The notes beneath the pieces were generated by a model. The model did no database searches, was not told where the DNA came from, and worked only from the letters and a program-made list of their open reading frames with translations. A DNA stretch of 64,000 nt, from the NCBI RefSeq assembly GCF_016587355.1, contig NZ_BNJF01000001.1, forward strand, positions 2,926,501 through 2,990,500, read 5' to 3'. Every line of letters starts with the position of its first letter. Within the stretch, counting starts at the first letter, position 1. This document shows, piece after piece, positions 1 through 8,848 of the stretch. The position numbers and the translations under genes are program-made. The DNA comes from Ktedonospora formicarum (lineage in GTDB: Bacteria; Chloroflexota; Ktedonobacteria; Ktedonobacterales; Ktedonobacteraceae).

Positions 1-303
1 GGAGCCTTCCGTAACAATGTTACACTGGGCACGCTGGGCACGCTTGTAGTTGTACCTGCCGCCTGGTATATGTTGCGCTTCTTCCAGGGAGTGATGACGG
101 GACCATCGCCCACGTTGGGTCTTGTGGCTCAGGCAGAGCGGCGTGGAGCCCTTCTCGACATTCGCATGGGGGAATTCCTGGCGCTTCTGCCACTGCTGGC
201 TCTGATCTTCTACATCGGCTTTCAGCCCGAACCTCTAACGTTCTTGCTGCATCAGCCGGTGCTCAATACGATGCAAAATCTAGGCAATGCCTTCATCAAA
301 TGA
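1..303 (+). CDS. nuoM: NADH-quinone oxidoreductase subunit M, C-terminal part (partial)
   Basis: The frame is open from the first base of the window, so the 5' part lies outside it. The visible 100 residues contain the phrase VVVPAAWYMLRFFQGVMTGP, typical of the last membrane helices of the NuoM/MrpD-like antiporter subunits of complex I, followed by hydrophobic segments and a TGA at 301-303. It belongs to the membrane arm that couples quinone reduction to proton pumping. nuoN follows 48 bp downstream in the same direction, the usual nuoM-nuoN gene order, which supports the call. NuoL or MrpD could share parts of this signature, but the order favours NuoM. Confidence 0.85.
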   Translation, partial: GAFRNNVTLGTLGTLVVVPAAWYMLRFFQGVMTGPSPTLGLVAQAERRGALLDIRMGEFLALLPLLALIFYIGFQPEPLTFLLHQPVLNTMQNLGNAFIK

Positions 304-351
304 GCGTGGAGGGAGGCGCTTTTATGGTGACCTCCCTCTCCCGAGGTTGAT

Positions 352-2061
352 ATGACGACATTTACATTCACAGTCACCGCCGATGATTGGTGGCGCATCG
401 CGCCGCTGGTGGTTCTGGCGGGTATGGCCCTCATCGTGATGCTGGTTGATGCCATATTGCCGTATGAGGGGAAACGCACCAAAGAGAGCGGACCAAGCAA
501 CTATACCATTTTGCCGATTCTCGCTTTCTTAGGAATCGCTGGGTCTATCGCTGCTAGCATCGTCCTTCTCTTCGTCGGCGATCAGAAGACAGCTTTCAAT
601 GGCATGGTCGGTTCGGATCAGGGGACCCTCCTGTCCTACCTGATTATCTTGAGTGCCGCCGGGCTGGGTATCCTGCTCTCACCACTATATCTCAAGCGCC
701 TGCAACTGGTTCACCAGGGCGAATACTATGCCCTGTTACTGCTATCGAGTGCTGGTATGATGCTGATGGCTGCGGCTACCAACCTGCTAATGATCTTTCT
801 GGGCATCGAGATGCTCTCACTGGCCCTCTATATTCTCTCTGGCTTTATCGCACGGCGTCGGACCTCGTTGGAAGCAGGCATGAAATACTTCCTGCTTAGC
901 TCCTTCGCGTCGGGTTTCTTGCTCTATGGTCTGGCCTTGACCTATGGCGCGACTGGGGGTACGGGCTTTAAGGAAATCGCCTTCTATGCCTCGCATTTGC
1001 CTGGTGCTGCCAACGGTACGGCTCAGGCTCCAATGCTACTTCTGGCGGGGATGGCTCTGCTGGCTGTCGGATTTGCCTTCAAGGTCTCGGCTATTCCCTT
1101 CCAGGCCTGGACACCAGATGTCTACCAGGGGGCACCAGCCCCAGTAACAGCCTTTATGTCGGTTGGGACCAAGGCGGCGGCGATGATTGCCTTTGGGCGC
1201 CTCTTCGGACTGGCCCTCTTGCCATTCCATGACACCTGGGCTCCGATTGTCTGGGCTATCGCTATCTTGACGATGGTGGGTGGTAACGTGATGGCTGTGG
1301 TGCAAACCAATGCCAAGCGCCTGCTCGCTTACTCTAGCATCGCGCACGCTGGTTACCTGCTGATTGGCATCGTGGTTGGTGGTACGCTGGGTATGAGCGC
1401 GCTACTCTTCTATCTGGCCTGCTATACCTTCCTGAATCTGGGGGCATTTGGCTCGATTTCGCTATTGGAGCGCCTGGACAATACGGGAAATGACGCCAAT
1501 GATCTGCGTGGTCTCTGGTATCGTCGCCCTGTGGTAGCAGGTCTGCTGGCCTTCTTCCTGCTAGCTCTGGCGGGTTTCCCGCCGATGGCGGGCTTCGCGG
1601 GCAAATACTACATCTTCTATGCTGCGCTCGCAGGTGGGCATCCCGAATTGTTAATCATTGGCGTCCTAGCCAGTGTGCTTGGTATGTACTACTACCTGCG
1701 CGTGATCGCGACCATGTTCATGGAGCAGAGCACAGCCGAAGTGACTCCTGCTCTGGCAGGAGTTCCAAGCTCACCCCGATCGGGCTCGGGTCGCCGTTCG
1801 ACGCGTGCTACTTCCGCGCGGAGTGCTTCAGGTGGAGGCACCGCCGTAGCCGTCAAGTCTGAGACACGCGCCACTATCACGACGACGCCTGCCAATGTTG
1901 AGGTCGCGAGCGAGGAGCAAGATTCAGCGCGTGGCCTTAATTGGTTCGCCTGGACCTCGTTGGTCATCGCGGCTTTGGGGACGCTCGCGCTAGGAACGGT
2001 TATCCCCTTCTGGCTTGTACAATTCGCGCAGCAGGCAGCAGCGATGATGTTACCTCGCTAA
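352..2061 (+). CDS. nuoN: NADH-quinone oxidoreductase subunit N
   Basis: Antiporter-like membrane subunit of respiratory complex I. The 569-residue product has about 14 hydrophobic segments. It contains the conserved helix KVSAIPFQAWTPDVYQGAPA and the stretch LLAYSSIAHAGYLLIG that mark NuoN, and an N-terminal half rich in Leu/Gly helices. GAGGTTGATATG provides a short Shine-Dalgarno sequence. One oddity is a hydrophilic, Ser/Arg/Thr-rich, low-complexity insert at about residues 462-526, between the last two membrane helices. This makes the protein longer than the roughly 480-500 residues usual for the family. The gene ends the operon; the next gene (purN) is convergent. Confidence 0.95.
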   Translation: MTTFTFTVTADDWWRIAPLVVLAGMALIVMLVDAILPYEGKRTKESGPSNYTILPILAFLGIAGSIAASIVLLFVGDQKTAFNGMVGSDQGTLLSYLIILSAAGLGILLSPLYLKRLQLVHQGEYYALLLLSSAGMMLMAAATNLLMIFLGIEMLSLALYILSGFIARRRTSLEAGMKYFLLSSFASGFLLYGLALTYGATGGTGFKEIAFYASHLPGAANGTAQAPMLLLAGMALLAVGFAFKVSAIPFQAWTPDVYQGAPAPVTAFMSVGTKAAAMIAFGRLFGLALLPFHDTWAPIVWAIAILTMVGGNVMAVVQTNAKRLLAYSSIAHAGYLLIGIVVGGTLGMSALLFYLACYTFLNLGAFGSISLLERLDNTGNDANDLRGLWYRRPVVAGLLAFFLLALAGFPPMAGFAGKYYIFYAALAGGHPELLIIGVLASVLGMYYYLRVIATMFMEQSTAEVTPALAGVPSSPRSGSGRRSTRATSARSASGGGTAVAVKSETRATITTTPANVEVASEEQDSARGLNWFAWTSLVIAALGTLALGTVIPFWLVQFAQQAAAMMLPR

Positions 2062-2080
2062 CGCTTCTATCGCTCTAAAA

Positions 2081-2130
2081 AACAAGAAGAGGGTCAATGT
2101 TTCACGTGAAACATTGACCCTCTTCTTGTT
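2081..2130. terminator. 50-bp perfect palindrome between convergent nuoN and purN
   Basis: Bases 2081-2105 and 2106-2130 are exact reverse complements with no loop. It starts 20 bp after the nuoN stop and ends 14 bp before the purN stop codon, so RNA from either side could form a stem, with a T-rich end on the plus side. A bidirectional terminator is likely. The centre is a parS sequence (listed separately). Confidence 0.75.
2098..2113. other. parS centromere-like site (ParB/Spo0J binding), perfect 16-bp consensus
   Basis: The sequence TGTTTCACGTGAAACA at this position matches the classical chromosomal parS consensus base for base. ParB (Spo0J) nucleates on such sites and loads SMC; they cluster around replication origins. 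Here it is the exact centre of a 50-bp palindrome, so it is both a DNA site and the tip of a possible terminator hairpin. Binding itself is inferred. Confidence 0.85.
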
Positions 2131-2143
2131 GTGGAAGTATCGG

Positions 2144-2833
2144 TTACGAGGTGCGTTGCTGGAGAAGTCTGATTGCTTCGACAATCAGGTGGTGTTCTAC
2201 TAGCTTGATGCGCTCCTGAAGACTGTCTTCTGTATCGCCATCCTCGATGATGACTTCGCGGCGACAGATTGGTGGACCGGCATCGACCTCGGGCACGACA
2301 TAATGTACTGTGCTCCCCGTAATGGCGACGCCAGCTTCCAGGGCTTGGCGTGGCGCGTGCATTCCGCGAAAGACTGGGATGATGTTGCCATCGCTGGTGG
2401 TATAGGTCTCACCAGCGCCATCATCGGGGATTAGCGCAGGATGCAGATTGATGATGCCTTGGGGATAGCGCTCGATAAACTTGCTTGAGAGGATGCGCAT
2501 AAAGCCCGCCAGCACAATCATATCAGCCTGGAAGAGGCGCAGAAGATCACTGAGCTTGGCTTCCCACTCCTCGCGTGTGCGCCAGGGAAGATAGAGCGCG
2601 GCAATCTTATGCTTGAGTGCTCGTTGCATGCCGAGTGCGCCAGCCTTATTGCTTACTACCAGAGCGATCTCGACGCCGGGCAAGGAATTGCTCTCAATAG
2701 CATCAATCAAAGCCTGAAGATTACTACCTGAGCCAGAGATGAGCACCACCACGCGGAGCGGTGCTCGTTCGCTGATCTGTGTTTGTTGTGTTTCCATAGA
2801 TGCTTGTAAACTGGTATTGATTTCGCTGGTCAC
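2144..2833 (-). CDS. purN: Phosphoribosylglycinamide formyltransferase
   Basis: Transfers a formyl group from 10-formyl-THF to GAR in purine synthesis. The 229-residue product shows the N-terminal nucleotide site VLISGSGSNLQALIDAI at about 30-46, the catalytic INLHPALIP (Asn and His) at about 126-134, and the catalytic Asp in VPEVDAGPP. Between the HPALIP strand and the RQAL helix it carries an insertion of roughly 14 residues compared with E. coli PurN. The N-terminus is about 25 residues longer than usual; GTG at 2833 has AGGAG upstream, and an internal ATG at 2797 is the alternative. Last gene of the purine operon, 6 bp after purD. Confidence 0.93.
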   Translation of the reverse strand: MTSEINTSLQASMETQQTQISERAPLRVVVLISGSGSNLQALIDAIESNSLPGVEIALVVSNKAGALGMQRALKHKIAALYLPWRTREEWEAKLSDLLRLFQADMIVLAGFMRILSSKFIERYPQGIINLHPALIPDDGAGETYTTSDGNIIPVFRGMHAPRQALEAGVAITGSTVHYVVPEVDAGPPICRREVIIEDGDTEDSLQERIKLVEHHLIVEAIRLLQQRTS

Positions 2834-2839
2834 GTGCCC

Positions 2840-4123
2840 CTACTCCTGATCCACGAGAGCTTTTAGGCCACGGTGTGCGATATCGCGTCGGTATTGCATG
2901 CCTTTAAAAGAGATGAATTGGGCGGCAGCGTAGGCACGCGAAGTTGCTTCCCGCAGGGTAGTGCCGCGCGCCACAACGCTTAGCACACGCCCTCCAGCCG
3001 TAACCAGCTGTCCATCTTGCAGGCGGGTCCCCGCATGAAATACCTGCACCCCTTCCATCTTGTTTGCCTCGTCAATACCCTTGATTGGTAGACCGCGTTC
3101 ATACTGACCTGGATAGCCGCCAGCCGCCAGGGTAAGACTTATCGCGTAGCCAGGATACCAGAGATCCTCTTGCGAGATTACCTGTCCATCGGCGAAGGCT
3201 AGCAGATCCAATAGATCAGCCTTGAGCAGGAGCATCAGGGCCTGGGTCTCGGGGTCACCGAAGCGTGTGTTATGTTCCAGTACCATTGGGCCGCGCTCGG
3301 TCAGCATGACATTGGCGTAGAGCACGCCTTTGAAGTCTATGCCACGCACCTTGAGGGCCTGCAAGGTCGTCTCGATGATCTGCTGGCGGATTTGTTCGCC
3401 TCGCTGCTGGTCGACGAATGGTAAAGGTGTAAATGCGCCCATGCCACCTGTGTTCAAGCCCTCGTCGTTATCGAGCGCGCGCTTGTGATCTTGCGTCAAA
3501 GGCAGGGGCAGAAACTCGGTTCCGTTGCAGATAGCAGTTACACCAATTTCATCGCCTTGTAGATAGTCCTCAATGACCACGATATCGCCTGCCGCCCCGA
3601 AGACGTGCTCGACCATCATTTGCTTGAGTGCTTCGCGTGCTGTCTCTATATCTAGCGCGACAATGGCACCCTTGCCAGCAGCATTTCCATCGGCCTTGAC
3701 GACGACGGGCGCACCATGTTCTTCTAGATAGGCGCTAGCACCGTCATATGTGGTAAAAGTCCGATGTTGAGCCGTGGGGATGCCTGCCTGGGTCAGCAAT
3801 TCCTTGGTAAAGGCTTTGCTGCCCTCCAGAGCTGCGCCTGCCTTTGTGGGGCCGAAGACGCGTAGGCCGCGTCGCTGGAACAGGTCAACAATACCTTCAA
3901 TCAGAGGTGCTTCAGGGCCGACAATCGTATAATCGATGTTATTGCGCTCGGCAAAGGCTGCAAGTTCTTCTAGATTATCGACACTAATGGGTACGCATTC
4001 CGCGTACGGCTGCATACCTGGATTCCCAGGAGCCACATAGATATGATGGACGCGCTGATCCTGAGAAAGCTTCCAAACAAGCGCGTGCTCACGCGCGCCC
4101 GAGCCTATCACAAATACACGCAC
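2840..4123 (-). CDS. purD: Phosphoribosylamine-glycine ligase (GAR synthetase)
   Basis: ATP-dependent joining of phosphoribosylamine and glycine, the second step of purine synthesis. The 427 residues match the usual PurD length. Visible are the N-terminal GSGAREHALVWKL loop, the ATP-grasp motifs EDYLQGDEIGVTAI and LTQDHKRALDNDEGLNTGG, and the metal site HNTRFGDPETQ. It precedes purN by 6 bp and is separated from upstream purF by a 266-bp gap holding a dispersed repeat. Read-through from purF is therefore not certain. Confidence 0.96.
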   Translation of the reverse strand: MRVFVIGSGAREHALVWKLSQDQRVHHIYVAPGNPGMQPYAECVPISVDNLEELAAFAERNNIDYTIVGPEAPLIEGIVDLFQRRGLRVFGPTKAGAALEGSKAFTKELLTQAGIPTAQHRTFTTYDGASAYLEEHGAPVVVKADGNAAGKGAIVALDIETAREALKQMMVEHVFGAAGDIVVIEDYLQGDEIGVTAICNGTEFLPLPLTQDHKRALDNDEGLNTGGMGAFTPLPFVDQQRGEQIRQQIIETTLQALKVRGIDFKGVLYANVMLTERGPMVLEHNTRFGDPETQALMLLLKADLLDLLAFADGQVISQEDLWYPGYAISLTLAAGGYPGQYERGLPIKGIDEANKMEGVQVFHAGTRLQDGQLVTAGGRVLSVVARGTTLREATSRAYAAAQFISFKGMQYRRDIAHRGLKALVDQE

Positions 4124-4156
4124 AACGTTCCTCCTCTTGTCGAACGGACGCTAAGG

Positions 4157-4381
4157 CCTTATGCGAAAACTAACCCTCATACGAGGGCACGGCGCCGCTC
4201 TCGCGGCTGGTGCGCACTCTTTGTGCAAACATCTGAGCGCGTCCATGTATTCTGAGCACCAACGCCGCTGCCGTGGTTAGCGCTATAGCGCTCAGGTGCT
4301 CAAAAAGGAGTGCGCGCTAGCTTGCCGTTCAGGCAGCGTCGACGTTTGTTGTAACAAGCTCACTCAGGTTTTCGGATAAGG
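4157..4381. repeat. Dispersed intergenic repeat with inverted ends, long copy A
   Basis: Starts CCTTATGCGAAAAC and ends with its near reverse complement GTTTTCGGATAAGG, giving about 14-bp imperfect terminal inverted repeats around 225 bp. Inside are smaller hairpins, including TGCCGTTCAGGCA and TACGAGGGCACGGCGCCG. It lies between purF and purD. Copy C (18762-18915) shares long stretches such as CCCTCATACGAGGGCACGGC. The form resembles a MITE or a REP/BIME-like element; no transposase is present in the window. Confidence 0.75.
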
Positions 4382-4389
4382 CATAATCA

Positions 4390-5895
4390 TTACGAGAGTA
4401 CCCCCCGTGGGATAACAGGAATCCGTTTTGGACCGTGTTTCGCTTCGACCGCTGGATCAAAGGGCCAGCCCTCTGTCTTCATACAGCCATAGCAGAATTC
4501 TTTATGTAGCATCTGAAGTGCTTTGGGATTATCTACCTGGCGCGGATCGATGTTGGTGCTGGTGTCGAGGTTGGCGGTATTAATCGCACGCCCCAATCCC
4601 TCCAGGCTCAGGTAGCCAAGACTATCCACGCCCATGTAATCGGCCACTTCCTGCACTGTGCGTCCCGCGGCAATGAGCTCTTTGTCACGCGGAATGTCGA
4701 TACCAAAATAGCAAGGATGGCGTAGTGGCGGCGAGCTGATGCGCAGATGAATTTCCTTGGCACCGTAGTTGCGCAGGGCTGAGGCCAGGCGTTTGAGTGT
4801 ATTGCCTCGTACTATCGAGTCATCAACTATAATCAGGCGCGCACCCTCAAGCTTGGGACGCACAAAGGCAAACTTCAGGTCGACTTCAAGCTGGCGAAGG
4901 CGTTGGTCTGGCTTAATAAATGAGCGGTCGCTATAGCGGTTTTTGATAATCGCCTGACTGTAAGGAATGCCAGAGACCTCGGCATAGCCCAGAGCCGAGG
5001 GAATCGAGGAGTCTGGTACAGGTACTACCAGGTCCGCATCAATGGGATGTTCATGTGCCAGTTCACGCCCCAATGCCTCACGAACGTCATAGGTATATCT
5101 ATCATTCATGCGCGAGGTCGCATCCGAGAAATAGATATACTCAAAGACACAGAGAGATTGACGAGGCAAATTAAAGAGCATCTCTGAATGCAGGCCATTT
5201 TCATCGATTGTGACCAGTTCGCCGGGCTCTACCTTGCGGATGAACTGGGCTCCAGTACGGTCCAGCGCGCATGATTCTGAGGCGACGATCCAGCTATTGC
5301 CTAGTTTGCCGATGCAGAGTGGACGCATGCCCCAGGGATCGCGTGTCGCGTACAGTTTGCCACCAGCCATGATTACCAGGCTGAAGGAGCCACGCAACTC
5401 TTTTAAGGTATCCGCAAGGCGTTCGGTGAATGTGTGTCCTTCCGCATTGAGCAGCATCAAGGCGATGGCCTCACTATCAGTGGTTGACCGGAAGTCCTCG
5501 GCGGGTAGGGCTGCGCGGAGCGTTGGCCCATTTACCAGATCGCCATTGTGCGCGATGGCGAGCGATTCATATTGGCCTGCGCGCTCGCCAACAACAAAGG
5601 GGCCGGCATTCTCAACGCAGCTTGAGCCGGTCGTGGAATAGCGCACATGGCCGATGCCGAGATTGGAAAAGGGCAGATTGGTGCCCGAATCGGCGAAGAC
5701 CTCACGTACCTTCCCCATACCGATGCGATGGACAATCTTGCCTTCGTCGTCATAAACCGCCATGCCTGCGCTCTCTTGCCCTCGGTGCTGTAGGGCGGTC
5801 AAGGCCAGTGTTATATAGCGACGAACGTCCAGGTTCTCATCGCCTTGTGGCGCATAAATTCCCACAATTCCGCACGCGTCATGAAGTCGCTCCAT
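4390..5895 (-). CDS. purF: Amidophosphoribosyltransferase (Fe-S type)
   Basis: First committed step of purine synthesis: PRPP + Gln to phosphoribosylamine. The frame is open to 6000, but ATG at 5895 is preferred. It has AGAGAGGA seven bases upstream and gives MERLHDAC, where Cys8 is the N-terminal nucleophile exposed after removal of a 7-residue propeptide. An N-terminal Ntn glutaminase domain is followed by a PRTase domain with the PRPP loop VDDSIVRGNT. Cysteines in LCVFEYIYF, HPCYFGID and FCYGCMKTE match the 4Fe-4S ligands of the Bacillus-type enzyme. About 501 residues. A 211-bp gap separates it from purC; it may have its own promoter. Confidence 0.95.
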   Translation of the reverse strand: MERLHDACGIVGIYAPQGDENLDVRRYITLALTALQHRGQESAGMAVYDDEGKIVHRIGMGKVREVFADSGTNLPFSNLGIGHVRYSTTGSSCVENAGPFVVGERAGQYESLAIAHNGDLVNGPTLRAALPAEDFRSTTDSEAIALMLLNAEGHTFTERLADTLKELRGSFSLVIMAGGKLYATRDPWGMRPLCIGKLGNSWIVASESCALDRTGAQFIRKVEPGELVTIDENGLHSEMLFNLPRQSLCVFEYIYFSDATSRMNDRYTYDVREALGRELAHEHPIDADLVVPVPDSSIPSALGYAEVSGIPYSQAIIKNRYSDRSFIKPDQRLRQLEVDLKFAFVRPKLEGARLIIVDDSIVRGNTLKRLASALRNYGAKEIHLRISSPPLRHPCYFGIDIPRDKELIAAGRTVQEVADYMGVDSLGYLSLEGLGRAINTANLDTSTNIDPRQVDNPKALQMLHKEFCYGCMKTEGWPFDPAVEAKHGPKRIPVIPRGVLS

Positions 5896-6106
5896 GCTCA
5901 AATCCTCTCTGGTAAGGTGATCGGTCAGGTAAGCCGCGCTGGCTTCGCAAAAGCGTGGCGCTCCTGGTTTTGTTTCCTCTTGCTTGCCAGTCCTGATCAA
6001 GGGTATAAATCCTGTTCTGGCTGGGCGTTGCCAGTTCCAATGATCTATTTGCTCTTGTTACACACGCTAATAGTATCGGCAGAAATCCGGTATTGGCAAG
6101 ATGCCA

Positions 6107-6865
6107 TTAATTACTTAGCTTACTGGTGAGATCGGCAACAAGTGCGTAGCGGTCCGCAACCTCGCGCAAATGCTCGGGCGTTACCTCTTGCAGATTACGA
6201 TAGACCTGCTTATCAAGCATGCGGCTCTTATCGCCACCGGGCCAGAGGCGCCAGCTATCGTTATCAATCACATCCGCGACCAGCAGATGCCCCTCCGGAT
6301 CACGCCCAAACTCGATTTTCAGGTCTACCAGGGTCACATCAATTCTGGCCCAGGCTTGCTCTAGAACCGAAAAGACGCGGTGTCCTTCGCGTGCCATCCA
6401 GTCAATTTCGTCGCTTGTTGCAATACCTTGCTGAATGATTTCCTCGGGTTGAATCTGGGGATCGTGGCGCGCATCATCCTTGAGGAATGTTTCGATCAAT
6501 ACAGGATCAAAGCGTACTCCTTCGCTTACCTCAGGATGGCGCTTGAGGAATGAGCCAGTTGCGAGACGGCGCTGTACGTGCTCAATGGGAAGCATCTGAC
6601 AACGCTTGACTAGCATTGTGACTTCGTCGACCTGCCGTACGAAATGTGTGGTGATACCCGCTTCGTTAAGCAAGCGAAAGATATTCGCAGTCGTTAAGGT
6701 GCTCCAACGCGATTTTCCTTCAATCTCATTATGGCGTGCACCATCACCAGCGGTAATCTGGTCTTTGCCGACCATGTAGGCCAGGCTCTTATCCAGTGGA
6801 TAACTGTAGATGCGTTTGGTTTTGCCCTCAGCCAGCAAGGGACCAGGCTGCGCATGTTCTGTCAT
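6107..6865 (-). CDS. purC: Phosphoribosylaminoimidazole-succinocarboxamide synthase
   Basis: Joins CAIR and aspartate to form SAICAR. The 252-residue product has the N-terminal EGKTKRIYSYP strand, the ATP/substrate segment ARHNEIEGKSRWSTLTT, then VDLKIEFGRD and DVIDNDSWRLWPGG, all typical of PurC. The open frame begins at a TTG at 6907, but ATG at 6865 has GGAGA about ten bases upstream and aligns better with the family, so it is chosen. Downstream of purQM by about 80 bp. No purE or purK gene is seen here, so CAIR formation must be encoded elsewhere. Confidence 0.94.
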   Translation of the reverse strand: MTEHAQPGPLLAEGKTKRIYSYPLDKSLAYMVGKDQITAGDGARHNEIEGKSRWSTLTTANIFRLLNEAGITTHFVRQVDEVTMLVKRCQMLPIEHVQRRLATGSFLKRHPEVSEGVRFDPVLIETFLKDDARHDPQIQPEEIIQQGIATSDEIDWMAREGHRVFSVLEQAWARIDVTLVDLKIEFGRDPEGHLLVADVIDNDSWRLWPGGDKSRMLDKQVYRNLQEVTPEHLREVADRYALVADLTSKLSN

Positions 6866-6946
6866 GACTTGATGTTCTCCAGGGAACGGCGAAGCGGGCA
6901 ACTGCAAGCATTTGCGTTGCCCTGCTTCCGGGTGAATCTTTGATTG

Positions 6947-8848
6947 CTAGCGAATGAGTACACCACCCTGACCCTCCCGAATCGTGCCAATCTGCACCAA
7001 CTCTGGAAGCAGGCTACGTGCCTCAAGCGCGCTCTTGGGTGCCAGCACAACAACCATGCCGATTCCCATGTTAAAAGTCCGATAGAGTTCTTCTTGCGGC
7101 AGGCTGCTCAGGCGAGCCAGGAGATCAAAGAGTGGTGGTACCTGCCAGGAGCCACTCTCAATTTCCGCCTGTATGCCAGGAGGAAGAATACGCGCGATAT
7201 TACCCTGGAAGCCACCACCGGTAATATGTGCCATGCCCTTGATGAAGCGCCCTCTGTCCGCGAGATACGAGCGTAGTTGCTGCACTTCGCGTAGATAGCT
7301 GCGGTGCGGACGTAGCAACGCATCAGCCAGGGGCTCTCCTAACTCAGGATAGACTGTATCAAGAGATGTCTGCTCGAAGAGGCGGCGCACCAGCGAGTAG
7401 CCGTTGGTGTGTAAACCGTTGGATGGGAGACCCAGGATCACATCGCCGGGGCTGATGGTGCTGCCATTGACGAGTTCATTCTGTTCAACGATTCCCACAA
7501 TGGTACCTGCCAGATCAAATGCGCCAGGCTGATAGACATCTGGCATCTCAGCGGTCTCGCCACCAAGCAAGGCACACCCTGCTTCTTTACAGGCATCAGC
7601 GACGCCCTGGACAATGCGAGCTACCTGGACTGGGTCCAGCTTGTTTACGGCGATGTAGTCCATGAAAAAGAGGGGACGCGCGCCCATCATTAACAGGTCA
7701 TTAACAGAATGGTTGACGATATCATAGCCAATGGTATCAAAGCGTTTGGCCTGAGAAGCGATCAGCGTTTTTGTCCCCACGCCGTCGGTCGACGCGACCA
7801 GGGCAGGCTGCTGAAGCTTACGCTCGTCTTGTAGGCTGTAGGCTCCCGCGAACGCGCCCAGGCCTTCAAGTACCTGAGGACCATGCGTGGCCTGTACCGC
7901 CTTTTTCATCAGGCGTACCGCTTGCTCGCCAGCCTTGACATCCACACCACTATCCGCGTAGGTGTGTGGTGCTTGCTCTCTGCTGGGAGCAGCCTGTACG
8001 CTCGCTGTCGCCTTGAATGATCTTACTGGCTGGGGTGTACTTTCACCACTGGCGAGTTTCAGGGCACACTCATAGGCGTTCTTGAAGATGAGGAGGCCAT
8101 CGCCAAAGTCGCCACTCTGTGAACGGCGCTGTGGATGCTGAAGTGCTGCTACAAAACGTTCTGGATGTGGCATGAGGCCAAAGACATTACCCTGTGTGTT
8201 ACAGATACCCGCGATATTATCCATAGAGCCGTTTGGGTTAGCCGGATAGGCAACGGCATCACCCACCCGGCCTGTGGCCGTGGCATAGACCAGGGGAATC
8301 TGACCGCTGGTGTGTAGCTCGCTTAACTCGCCGTTATACACAAACTGCCCTTCGCCGTGCGCAACGGGTAGCTCTATAGGCTGTTCTAAACCCTGCGTGA
8401 AGATGCAATTGCTCGGTTGGAAGGCCAGGGTTACCCAGCGGCACTCAAACTGGGCTGCCTCGTTCTCTGTCAGGGTGGAGTGTGCTACTCCGCCCTCTCC
8501 ATCGCTCGCAAGGCGACCAGGCAAAAGGCCAGAGCGTACCAGGACCTGGAAGCCATTGCAGACACCTAGTACCAGGCGCCCCTCCGCTACAAAGCGGCGG
8601 AGCTGCTCACCCAGGTGGATTGTCAGATTCTTTGCCAGTAGCGTGCCTGCTCCCAGATCATCTCCATATGAGAAGCCACCGGGTAGGGCCAGGAAGTGAT
8701 AGTCCAAAAGCGATTCTGGTTGCTTTAGGAGCTGATTGATATGCACCAGTTTGGTGTCAAAGCCAACCAGGCTACAGGCCTGGGCCATCTCCCGGTCGCA
8801 GTTAATACCGGGGGCGCGCAAGACGAGCGCGCGTGGTTTTCCGGTCAT
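6947..8848 (-). CDS. PurQ-PurM fusion: FGAM synthase glutaminase plus AIR synthetase
   Basis: One 633-residue frame carries two consecutive pathway enzymes. Residues 1-265 are a class I glutaminase, Pur[11 protein letters not shown], nucleophile Cys97 in GVCNGFQ, and His228/Glu230 in MPHPERF. Residues about 266-296 are an Ala/Ser/Pro-rich linker. Residues 297-633 are Pur[56 protein letters not shown]. PurQ feeds ammonia to PurL, and the PurL product FGAM is cyclised by PurM, so the fusion links the steps before and after PurL. ATG at 8848 has GGGAGGA six bases upstream and overlaps the purL stop as ATGA. The upstream in-frame start at 8866 is less likely. No stop or frame change lies at the junction. 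Confidence 0.95.
   Translation of the reverse strand: MTGKPRALVLRAPGINCDREMAQACSLVGFDTKLVHINQLLKQPESLLDYHFLALPGGFSYGDDLGAGTLLAKNLTIHLGEQLRRFVAEGRLVLGVCNGFQVLVRSGLLPGRLASDGEGGVAHSTLTENEAAQFECRWVTLAFQPSNCIFTQGLEQPIELPVAHGEGQFVYNGELSELHTSGQIPLVYATATGRVGDAVAYPANPNGSMDNIAGICNTQGNVFGLMPHPERFVAALQHPQRRSQSGDFGDGLLIFKNAYECALKLASGESTPQPVRSFKATASVQAAPSREQAPHTYADSGVDVKAGEQAVRLMKKAVQATHGPQVLEGLGAFAGAYSLQDERKLQQPALVASTDGVGTKTLIASQAKRFDTIGYDIVNHSVNDLLMMGARPLFFMDYIAVNKLDPVQVARIVQGVADACKEAGCALLGGETAEMPDVYQPGAFDLAGTIVGIVEQNELVNGSTISPGDVILGLPSNGLHTNGYSLVRRLFEQTSLDTVYPELGEPLADALLRPHRSYLREVQQLRSYLADRGRFIKGMAHITGGGFQGNIARILPPGIQAEIESGSWQVPPLFDLLARLSSLPQEELYRTFNMGIGMVVVLAPKSALEARSLLPELVQIGTIREGQGGVLIR

Noticed and set aside
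4157..4381. Insertion sequence
   Set aside because: No transposase frame inside or nearby; it is a short non-coding repeat.
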